Positions 52,560 to 59,539 of a DNA stretch of 64,000 bases are shown here, piece after piece; within the stretch, counting starts at the first letter, position 1, and the number at the start of each line of letters is the position of its first letter. The stretch is from Sphingomonas koreensis. Its GTDB lineage: Bacteria > Pseudomonadota > Alphaproteobacteria > Sphingomonadales > Sphingomonadaceae. The notes under the pieces were generated by a model. It was given only the letters and a program-made list of their open reading frames with translations, was not told where the DNA came from and searched no databases. The stretch is from contig NZ_PGEN01000001.1 in NCBI RefSeq assembly GCF_002797435.1, positions 372,001 to 436,000 of the forward strand, read 5' to 3'. Made by a program: the position numbers and the translations under genes.

Positions 52560-54010
52560 CATTGATCGCCAAACTTTCGCCTGCCGTCCTGCTCCTCGGC
52601 CTCGCCGGGTGCGCCACCGCCGGTTCCAACTATGTCCCACCGCTGGCCGAAGCACCCCGTGCCTATGCCACGATACCGGTGGGCGTGAGAGACGCCGCTG
52701 TCGAGACCGCCTGGTGGAAACTGTTCGACGACCCGGCGCTCGATGGCCTGATCGCCGCGGCGCTAGCGGCCAACCTCGACGCGCGGCTCGCCGTCGCGCG
52801 GCTCGAGGAGGCGCGCGCACTCGCCGGTGTCTCGCGCGCGGAGAGACTTCCCAGCGGCGGCATCGGTGGTGGCTATCAGCGTCGCCGTCTGGCCGATGCC
52901 GAGCGTTCGGGCGGCCAGCCGCGCGAGGGCGATGCCCTGCGCCTCGGCGCGGAGGCGTCGTGGGAGGTCGACCTGTTCGGTCGCGTCCGCCGTGGGGTCG
53001 AGGCGGCCGAGGCCGAGGTCGGTGGCGCTGAAGCACTGCTGCGCTCTGCGCGCGCCGCGGTTACGGCGGACGTCGCCAGCCATTATTTCCAGTTGCGAGG
53101 AAGCGAGGCCGCGCTCGCGGTCGCGCGCCGCCAGATCGAAACCCAGCGGCGCTCGCTCGACGTCACGCGCAAGCTGGAACGCGCCGGCGGAGGCGCACGC
53201 TTTGACGTTGTCCGTGCCGAGGCCGCGCTCGCTGCAGTCGAGGCGACGCTGTCCGGGATCGAGCAGCGCATCAGCACCGCGCGTCACGCCCTTGCCGTGC
53301 TGCTCGGCCAGACACCGCAAAGCTTCGCCGGCCCCGCCGCGACAACAACCAGCCTCCCGCAGATCGCGCAAATTGCCGTCGGCGCCCCGGCCGACCTGTT
53401 GCGGCGACGCCCCGATATCGCCGCCGCCGAGCGCGCGCTCGCCGCCGCCACCGCACGGCGCGGCGTGGCCGAGGCCGATCTGTTCCCCACGGTGCGCCTG
53501 TCCGGCTTCATCGGGCTCCTCGCCGGCGGGTTTGAATCGCTGTTCACTGGCGGCGCGCTCGCATTCTCGGGCGGCCCCAGCCTCGATTGGGGGGTGTTCG
53601 ATATGCCGCGTCTGCGCGCGCAGGTCCGCGTCGCGGACGCGCGCACCGATGCGGCGCTGATCGATTACCACCGGACCGTCCTGAATGCGCTTCGCGATGC
53701 CGAAGACGCCCTGGTCGCCTATGGCGCGATCCGAACCAGCCTTGCGATGCGGGACCAGCAGGTCGGCGCCAGCCGCGAGGCAGTGCGGATGGCGTCGGTT
53801 CGCTTCCGCGAAGGCGAGGGCCAATATCTGGACGTTCTCGCCGCCGAACGCAGCCTGTACGAAGCCGAAGCAACGCTGGTCGAGGCGCGCGCGGCGCATC
53901 TCCTCTCGGTGATCGAAATCCACCGCGCGCTCGGTGGCGGCTGGGAGGTTTGCGAAAGCCCGGACCGCGTGCTTTGCGCCGGCAATATTTCTCAAGCGCC
54001 TGGCGGATAA
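52556..54010 (+). CDS. Outer-membrane efflux lipoprotein (NodT/OprM family)
   Basis: A 484-residue outer-membrane channel with a lipoprotein signal (LLLGLAGC) and two TolC-like repeats (WWKLFDDPALDGLIAAALAANLD; LRRRPDIAAAERALAAATARRGVAEADLFPTV). It is coupled to the permease by ATGA. With the two preceding genes it forms a complete tripartite pump. Confidence 0.93.
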   Translation: MTLIAKLSPAVLLLGLAGCATAGSNYVPPLAEAPRAYATIPVGVRDAAVETAWWKLFDDPALDGLIAAALAANLDARLAVARLEEARALAGVSRAERLPSGGIGGGYQRRRLADAERSGGQPREGDALRLGAEASWEVDLFGRVRRGVEAAEAEVGGAEALLRSARAAVTADVASHYFQLRGSEAALAVARRQIETQRRSLDVTRKLERAGGGARFDVVRAEAALAAVEATLSGIEQRISTARHALAVLLGQTPQSFAGPAATTTSLPQIAQIAVGAPADLLRRRPDIAAAERALAAATARRGVAEADLFPTVRLSGFIGLLAGGFESLFTGGALAFSGGPSLDWGVFDMPRLRAQVRVADARTDAALIDYHRTVLNALRDAEDALVAYGAIRTSLAMRDQQVGASREAVRMASVRFREGEGQYLDVLAAERSLYEAEATLVEARAAHLLSVIEIHRALGGGWEVCESPDRVLCAGNISQAPGG

Positions 54011-54253
54011 TGCGCGGGCATGCGTGAATGGGTAGGACCTGCCACTTTCTTCGTGGCTGGATGACTGATGAATAACACCGAAACCCAATTCTATCCCCGC
54101 CCGCGAACAGCCGAGCCGGCGCGTCGTCTCCGAACGGCAAAACCTCGCCCTGCCCGCTGATCGCCGTCGGTGCGGCGAACCCGAGATCGCCTTTCCGCCG
54201 ACGACATCTTCGGAATGCCGGCCTAGGTCCCTTTGTCATTTCTTGAATGAGGA

Positions 54254-54280
54254 AGGGGCGGCCCCTTTGGGGCCGCCCCT
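54254..54280 (-). terminator. Terminator behind small gene 54283-54453
   Basis: A 12-bp perfect stem (AGGGGCGGCCCC with its complement, TTT loop) is followed on the minus strand by TTCCTCATTC. It starts 2 bases after the stop codon. Confidence 0.65.
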
Positions 54281-54282
54281 GG

Positions 54283-54453
54283 CTATGCCCGCTCTGGCGG
54301 CCCCACTTCTCGCAGGGCGCCGTCGGCTATGCGCTGGTAGTGCTCCGCGAGCATCTGATGCGTTCGCCGCGCGCATAGATCGTTCGTTGCTTCTGCCATA
54401 GCGCGCTCCTGGCGGGCGCGATCTGCATAGTATTCGGCATCTTGCCGGGGCAT
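54283..54453 (-). CDS. Small helical protein, family A (second copy)
   Basis: A 56-residue protein, MPRQDAEYYADRARQERAMA and onward, with a strong GGAGGGAG before the ATG. It aligns gaplessly with the product of 6548-6748 (YY..RA.QER..A, then TH..LAEHY). Function unknown. Confidence 0.72.
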   Translation of the reverse strand: MPRQDAEYYADRARQERAMAEATNDLCARRTHQMLAEHYQRIADGALREVGPPERA

Positions 54454-54514
54454 TTTCTCCCTCCATTTGAGCATCCCCGCTCAAAGGGTTTTTTGGGTCC
54501 GGCAAGCGGATGTT

Positions 54515-54745
54515 TCAAGTGGAAGCGCGACGCCTTTCAACCCGCTTCGCGCGCTCGGCCAAACGGATCCATCGATTTGCGGCGCTCGCATGAATTCGGG
54601 CTCGCATGGGAAGCTCCGCGAGTTCGGCCAACCGCATTTGATCGCGGGCTTGCTCGATACAAAACGCGACTTCCGATTGAGTGGCGTCGCGGTCTGCGGT
54701 TTCAGACAAGGCTGCTACTCCTCTACCCCTCCGGGCTGTCATCAT
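54515..54745 (-). CDS. Small helical protein, distant family A member
   Basis: A 76-residue protein with ATQSEVAFCIEQARDQMRLA then a His (ARIHASAANRWIRLAERA). It keeps the arrangement of the family A proteins (Arg/Gln-rich helix, His, then an LAER helix) but is more diverged. It lies just upstream of the second family member in the same direction. Confidence 0.5.
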   Translation of the reverse strand: MMTARRGRGVAALSETADRDATQSEVAFCIEQARDQMRLAELAELPMRARIHASAANRWIRLAERAKRVERRRAST

Positions 54746-54971
54746 CGCCCATTTCCCCGTCGTGGGCGCTGACCTAAATTAGCTTCACCCGCAACCCAGT
54801 GGAAAATCCAGAGCAAGGCGAGATCGCTCCGACGCTCTCCACCCAACTGCGACTGTGTGGCGCGAGAAGGCAGACCCAAGAGCGGATAGACGAGTGCCGA
54901 TCATTTGTTGCTTCACAGCAGAAAGGCTCGGCGCCCTGGCCGAGCCTTTCCGGCATGTCCTCGAGGCGCAG

Positions 54972-55151
54972 TTATACAGCGTTAGCGTCCTCGCCTGCAA
55001 GCTGCCTATGAAGTCCGGGGCCTTGATCAGTCGGCGGGTCGAGTTCCGTGGCCGCCACCGGCTTTCGAATTTGGTCGAGGGGGATGAAGTCCCAGCCATC
55101 GAACAGCATCGCGACGGGCTTCTCGCCGCGCGACTCGTTGTACGCTCGCAT
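54972..55151 (-). CDS. Small hypothetical protein (59 residues)
   Basis: The frame MRAYNESRGEKPVAMLFDGW (residues 1-20) continues with DFIPLDQIRKPVAATELD and ends DANAV. A clear GGGAGG precedes the ATG with normal spacing, and composition is protein-like. No family is recognised. An opposing longer frame covers the same DNA but has no ribosome-binding site. Confidence 0.6.
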   Translation of the reverse strand: MRAYNESRGEKPVAMLFDGWDFIPLDQIRKPVAATELDPPTDQGPGLHRQLAGEDANAV

Positions 55152-55264
55152 ACTAGCCTCCCTTTGAGGCGGTCTACGCTATCCCCGACACGTTCCGACA
55201 AAAGGTCGGACGCGACGAGGTGACCGCCCGGGCCGCTAAACGATAATTGGACGTGAGGGTTGCA

Positions 55265-55480
55265 TCAAAGGCGATCCGAGGCATCATTGATCGCCTCGGC
55301 CCTCGACCCTCGACCGGCGGCGCGGGCGCTGGAAGAGACGCCCCTTCCGGCGAACGTGTCGCCGAAGAACTCGTGAGGTGTTGGATCCATGGTCGGCACG
55401 AGCGTCCACGTCAGGTCGCGCTTGCCGCCGATATAGCCGGTGAGAGGCGCGACGGGGCGCACATCAAACAGCGTGGACAT
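55265..55480 (-). pseudogene. D12-class DNA adenine methyltransferase fragment
   Basis: The first 50 residues (RPVAPLTGYIGGKRDL, then PHEFFGDTFAGRG) match the N-terminal AdoMet-binding motif of D12-class N6-adenine methyltransferases (PL.GYIGGKR..L, F.G.G). The frame then ends (AEAINDASDRL) without the DPPY catalytic region. Only a remnant is left. Confidence 0.65.
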
Positions 55481-55577
55481 GCTGAAAACGCTCGCGAGGC
55501 GCCGGTATCAGCCGCGCAATCATCTCCGCTGCATCACGCTTGGCCCGTGCCGCCCTCACGGCTACCAGCTTCTCGCC

Positions 55578-56036
55578 ATGGTCAAAGAGATTCATTCCGC
55601 TTCGCGGGTCATCGTCGCTACCCCCAGAGCCATTTTCCGGGCCCATTTGGATCCGGAGGTTCTGGTCAAGTGGCGCGCGCCCGCAGGCACGGAAGTGCGC
55701 ATCGCCGATTTTCTAGCAAAGACGGGCGGTGGCTACCGGATGGAACTGCGCTATCCCGACGACGACAGTGCCGCAAAATCGACCACCGACAGGGATATCG
55801 TACGCGTGCGCTTCGTCGAACTGGTGCCCGACGAACTGATCGTCGAAGCAGCCGAGTTTAAGAGCGTCGATCCAGACTATGCGGGTGTCATCACCATCAC
55901 AACCCAGCTATCGCTCGTGACGGGCGGCACTAAGGTCAGTGTGACCGCGAGTGTGGTGCCGCGAGGGATCTGCGAAAAAGACCATCGCGAAGGCATTGAA
56001 TCGAGCCTCAAGAATCTCGCGCTGCTGGTGGAATAG
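55578..56036 (+). CDS. SRPBCC (AHSA1-like) protein
   Basis: A 152-residue START-like protein: HSASRVIVATPRAIFRAHLDPEVLVKWRAP, YRMELRYPDDDS and a final helix KDHREGIESSLKNLALLVE. It belongs to the same superfamily as 16202-16660 but is not a close copy. No ArsR gene is adjacent here. Confidence 0.8.
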   Translation: MVKEIHSASRVIVATPRAIFRAHLDPEVLVKWRAPAGTEVRIADFLAKTGGGYRMELRYPDDDSAAKSTTDRDIVRVRFVELVPDELIVEAAEFKSVDPDYAGVITITTQLSLVTGGTKVSVTASVVPRGICEKDHREGIESSLKNLALLVE

Positions 56037-56063
56037 CCGTCCCAATGTGGGGAGAGGTCGCTG

Positions 56064-56285
56064 CTACCGCCCGAGCAGTCCACAGTGCCCGCCCTTCGCC
56101 ATTTTCCGAGCTTCGCGCACCAAGCGTCGTATGCGCGAGCGCAGCGAGCCGACGCCGCGCGCCAGTCCACGGGATGCGTTCGGTCCCGAACAGCCATGCT
56201 GCCGATGTCGCGCTGCGACGCGACCGCGCTCAACCATGGACACTGAGGACGTCAATCGATCGCTCGACGTTGCAAACAGGATATT
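56064..56285 (-). pseudogene. Remnant of a second DUF2285 gene
   Basis: In broken frames the minus strand encodes VERSIDVLSVHG, ASQRDIGSMA and GSLRSRIRRLVREARKMAKGG. These match in order the C-terminal part of the FseA-like protein at 22981-23785 (VERLIEILRVHD, ASQRDIAVAL, DSLRSRVRRLAREARRLAGGG). At least two frame changes are needed. As in the first copy, it is divergent from a luxR gene. Confidence 0.75.
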
Positions 56286-56435
56286 GCCCGGAATCGGCAA
56301 AAGGCTATGATCGCATATCGTTCCACCATCCCGACCTTGCGCATACGAGAATTCGCCTGTGGGTCCGGATGAGCAGGAAAGGACGGTCGCGAGGGCAACG
56401 GTGGCTTGAGACGCTGCCTCCGATCGATATGCCGC

Positions 56436-57188
56436 ATGAGAGACATGCGTGCGGAGATCGAGTGGTTCCTCAACGCCATCGCGTTGGTTGGCGACTTCAC
56501 CATGCTCGCGACGCTTCTCGGCGAGATGACCGAGCGGCTTGGCTTTACGTATTTCGCCCTCACCCATCACACTGATATTCTCGATGCGCCCGACGCAATG
56601 ATCCGGCTGCACAATTACCCGGAAGCCTGGGTGGATCATTTCGACCGGCACCGTCTCGGTCTTTCGGACCCGGTTCATCGTGCGAGCCATCGCACGAATG
56701 CCGGCTTTCCCTGGAATCGCGTTTCCGACCTGATCGAGATGACGCCCGGGGATCACCGGCACATTGACATGGCCCGTGCGCACGGACTGGTCGACGGCTT
56801 CACCGTCCCTTCCAACATCGTCGGCGAAGCCACGGGATCCTGCTCATTCGCGATCGGTCGCGACCGCACCCTCCCCGTCGATACGCTGCAATGGGCCCAG
56901 CTTGTCGGTATCGCCTCCTTCGAGGGCGCGCGCCGGATCTGGCTCGCCGGCAACCGACCGCCCGGACCACGGCCGCGTCTGACCGATCGCCAGCGCGACT
57001 GCCTCATCTGGGCGGCGCGCGGCAAGACCGCGTGGGAGATCTCGCGCATCCTCGGGATCAGTGAAGAGACGGTTGTGCGCCATCTCAAACACGCCCGGGA
57101 TCGCTATGGGGTCGAGAAGCAGACATCCTTGCTGATCCGCGCCCTGTTCGATGGAATAATTTGCTTCGGCGACATTTTCCGGCGTTGA
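56436..57188 (+). CDS. LuxR-family quorum-sensing regulator (intact)
   Basis: A 250-residue regulator with an N-terminal autoinducer-binding domain (GFTYFALTHHTD, PEAWVDHFDRHRLGLSDPVHRASHRTNAGFPWNRV; the Trp, Tyr and Asp pattern of LuxR/TraR) and a C-terminal GerE helix-turn-helix (LTDRQRDCLIWAARGKTAWEISRILGISEETVVRHLKHA). It is the only complete LuxR in the window. Its cognate luxI next door is destroyed, so it probably responds to the AHL made by the synthase at 24242-24859. The start may be 56436 or 56445. Confidence 0.88.
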   Translation: MRDMRAEIEWFLNAIALVGDFTMLATLLGEMTERLGFTYFALTHHTDILDAPDAMIRLHNYPEAWVDHFDRHRLGLSDPVHRASHRTNAGFPWNRVSDLIEMTPGDHRHIDMARAHGLVDGFTVPSNIVGEATGSCSFAIGRDRTLPVDTLQWAQLVGIASFEGARRIWLAGNRPPGPRPRLTDRQRDCLIWAARGKTAWEISRILGISEETVVRHLKHARDRYGVEKQTSLLIRALFDGIICFGDIFRR

Positions 57189-57264
57189 TATTCCCATTTA
57201 TGGGAAGGGCTTGATCGTGTTTCGGTCGCCCGCCTTCCCTGCACACGCAGGAGGAGTTTCCGCG

Positions 57265-57731
57265 ATGCTATCTGGTCGAGCCTAAGTGCGCGGACGCAAG
57301 ACGATGTGCTGGGCGTTCGCAGCGCGAAAGCAGGTCTTTATCCACCCGCTTCGCTCGGACCTGCCCGCGCTCGAGGGCCGTCATGAGATCGACCAGCTCG
57401 ACGATGAGCACGCCATTTATCTGGTCGTGACCCACATGGCGTCGGGCCTTTCGCGTCGGCCCGGCTGCCGCCAACGTCAGCGCCGCATATCCTTGCCCAT
57501 CTCTATCCGACGCTCTGCAGTGGCCAGGTTCCGCGCGGGACGGATATCTACGCAATCACGCGGTTCTGCCTCGATCGCCATATCGAAGACTTCCTCGGCT
57601 CGCGGATAATCGGAGGGAGAACGCTGGGTGCGCTCGCCATCCGGATCGATCGGGGCACGCCGGCGCTGCTGGCGAAAGCAGGTGTCGGCACCGGGTGCTC
57701 GAAGGCCGCGGAGCCGTGTCATACCCAATGA
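57265..57731 (+). pseudogene. Decayed luxI copy
   Basis: Fragments in several frames match the intact LuxI: FAARKQVFIHPLRSDLPALE, HEIDQLDDEHAIYLVVTHMA, ASARLPPTSAPHILAHLYPT, ITRFCLDRHIE and LGALAIRIDRGTPALLAKAG. Frameshifts occur near the start and near 57445, and about 55 codons between RHIE and LGALA are deleted. It cannot make an active synthase. Confidence 0.9.
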
Positions 57732-57776
57732 AAATGCGGTGCGGGCCGAACTGCCGGGTGACGAGACATGCTTGAG

Positions 57777-57819
57777 CATGTGCCGAAGCCTTTAGCCGCC
57801 GCGCGGCCTGGACATACGC
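57777..57819 (-). repeat. Dispersed 43-bp repeat, copy 3
   Basis: CATGTGCCGAAGCCTTTAGC then CGCCGCGCGGCCTGGACATA. It is nearly identical in the core to copy 1 at 35730-35772. It follows the decayed luxI and precedes the CnrH-like gene end. No gene is supported between 57732 and 57920. Confidence 0.6.
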
Positions 57820-57920
57820 CTCGGCCACCCGGCCGTGCGGAGGGCCATGACGGAAGCGACAGGTCTGCGTTTCCGCCTTCGTTGCAAGCCCGCCGGCCCG
57901 CGCCAAAACCGCGAAAGGGA

Positions 57921-58493
57921 TCAGCATTCATCCAGGATCGCGGCGAGCTTCTTTCGTGCGCGGTAAAGCCGCGATTCCACGGCCTTTTCGCTGATCGACA
58001 GAATGGTCGCGACCTCTCCGTGCGAAAGTCCCTGGACGGCGGAAAGCAGGAGCGGTTCCTTCATATTGGAGGAGAGCGTCGCGATTGCGGCCCATAGGCG
58101 CTGAGCCTCCTCGCGGCCTGACAAGTCGCGGTGTTGGCCGGGCGCAGGATCCGCGATCGATTCGGCTATCCGCTCGGACATCGGCACCGCGAACGAGAAG
58201 AATTTCCGGACCGCCCGGCGCCGGTTCCAGTCGCGGCATTTGTTGATCGCGATGCGCGTCAGCCAGCCGCGCAGGGATTTGTCCTCCTCGAACTGATCGA
58301 GCGCGCGATAGGCGGCGGCGAAACATTCCTGCGTCTGGTCGAACGCCTCATCGGCATCGCCGACATAGCCGATCACGAGGCGGTAAATCGCGTCGCGGTA
58401 GCGCCGCATGATTTCGGTATAAGCCATGTCGTACCCGGTCCGGCTGAGCGCGATCAGCTCTCCGTCGGAGCAGGCGCGAAGGTCGGGCCTCAT
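57921..58493 (-). CDS. CnrH-like ECF sigma factor
   Basis: A 190-residue sigma-70 factor with region 2 (YTEIMRRYRDAIYRLVIGYVGDADEAFDQTQECFAAAYRAL, KSLRGWLTRIAINKCRDWNRRR) and region 4 (EPLLLSAVQGLSHGEVATILSISEKAVESRLYRARKKL). It is the third gene of an operon whose order (anti-sigma, periplasmic sensor, sigma) equals cnrYXH of metal-resistance systems. Confidence 0.85.
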   Translation of the reverse strand: MRPDLRACSDGELIALSRTGYDMAYTEIMRRYRDAIYRLVIGYVGDADEAFDQTQECFAAAYRALDQFEEDKSLRGWLTRIAINKCRDWNRRRAVRKFFSFAVPMSERIAESIADPAPGQHRDLSGREEAQRLWAAIATLSSNMKEPLLLSAVQGLSHGEVATILSISEKAVESRLYRARKKLAAILDEC

Positions 58494-58927
58494 TTCTGCT
58501 CTGTGGTGAGTGCTCGTACGACCACTTGGTCGAACTTCGCCGCCTGATCGGGCCGCAAGACCCGCCGCATGGCGAAGATGTGCGCGAGCGTCTCCTTCTG
58601 CAGATCGCCCATGACCTGGTGCGATCGATCGACGGCGGCCGCGACTCTCGGACCATTGGCGTGCTCGGTTGCGATCGCCTCCGCGAGCCGCCTGTTGCTG
58701 GCACGCAGTTCGGCACCGAACGCCTCGCGGCGCAGCGCAAATTCACGTTCGATCGCCGCGAGGCGCCCTTCCTGCGCGGCGTCAAGATCGAGCTGGGCAT
58801 GGAGCAGATTATGGAGTTCGCTCTCCCGGGCCCCGGTCGGTCCGAGCCAAGCGCGGTTGATGAAGATCCCGGCAAACGCCGCAAGAAACGCTAGCACGAA
58901 AATGATAAGACTACGACGCAGGCCCAT
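58490..58927 (-). CDS. CnrX-like periplasmic metal sensor
   Basis: A 145-residue protein anchored by one N-terminal helix (about 6-24) with a helical periplasmic domain (LHNLLHAQLDLDAAQEGRLAAIEREFALRREAFGAELRASNRR; HANGPRVAAAVDRSHQVMGDLQKETLAHIFAMRRVL). This is the NccX/CnrX-type heavy-metal resistance fold. His residues in LHNLLHAQ and HIFAMR are candidate metal ligands. Its ATG is 3 bases after the CnrY-like stop, and its own stop overlaps the sigma start. Confidence 0.8.
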   Translation of the reverse strand: MGLRRSLIIFVLAFLAAFAGIFINRAWLGPTGARESELHNLLHAQLDLDAAQEGRLAAIEREFALRREAFGAELRASNRRLAEAIATEHANGPRVAAAVDRSHQVMGDLQKETLAHIFAMRRVLRPDQAAKFDQVVVRALTTEQK

Positions 58928-58930
58928 GGG

Positions 58931-59227
58931 TTACTCGGCAAGGAGCGTCGACGGGGCAAGCGGCATCTCGAGGCTGAACGGGGTTATCACCCTTTCCTCG
59001 ACCGGTTTGCCGATGCCGGCCCTGCCGAACCGCTCCAGATCAGCGCTCGCCATGCCAATGACGAGGGCCATCACCACAGCAATGGCGCCGGTGCTCCTGA
59101 ACCCGGCATTGGGGCGGGTTCGCCCCTGGGCCGCAAACGCCGCCATCCATTCGGCCTCGCTTTCCGCGAGCCTTGGATCGGAGATCTCGGGCGAAAGCCG
59201 CGAGATCTTGTCGTCTATCGTTTCCAT
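58931..59227 (-). CDS. CnrY-like anti-sigma membrane protein
   Basis: A 98-residue protein: an N-terminal cytoplasmic segment (DDKISRLSPEISDPRLAESEAEWMAAFAAQ) that would hold the sigma factor, one membrane helix (about 45-62) and a short periplasmic tail. It is the first gene of the Y-X-H operon. The DPRLA..E.EW pattern is shared with 62415-62702. Confidence 0.75.
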   Translation of the reverse strand: METIDDKISRLSPEISDPRLAESEAEWMAAFAAQGRTRPNAGFRSTGAIAVVMALVIGMASADLERFGRAGIGKPVEERVITPFSLEMPLAPSTLLAE

Positions 59228-59539
59228 ATTTCGAACAACGCCCTTCCCCCTTCCAATACGCATGGCGGCGGCCCTGCCCTCGGGAGATCCTTGCAGAACA
59301 TGCCCTGCCTTGGGGGGGCAGGTCGATCGACAAAGGGCCTGCGGAATATTTGGGGGAAGAGCGAGGGAGAGGCCCGGACGATCCGTTCTAGAGGTATCAG
59401 GGGGTTAGGAACGTAGATCCACGACTGTCGGCAGACATGGTGCTGCCCGGCGGATCGCCGACGTGCGCCCGCAGCACTCCTGAAGACCATCCGGGATCCC
59501 GCGAAACGCGGGGGAACCCGTCAAAGACTGGAGAGATGC
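59228..59539. other. Divergent promoter region
   Basis: A gap of 312 bp between the CnrY-like operon and the TonB receptor. It contains a perfect hairpin CCCGCG-AAA-CGCGGG (59498-59512) and should hold sigma-dependent promoters for both sides, but no certain motif was identified. Confidence 0.5.

Noticed and set aside
52763..54088. Minus-strand open frame of 441 codons
   Set aside because: Shadow of the outer-membrane efflux lipoprotein gene.
54785..55201. Minus-strand 138-codon frame overlapping the 59-residue gene
   Set aside because: No ribosome-binding site and shadow-like composition; the shorter frame at 54972-55151 is better supported.
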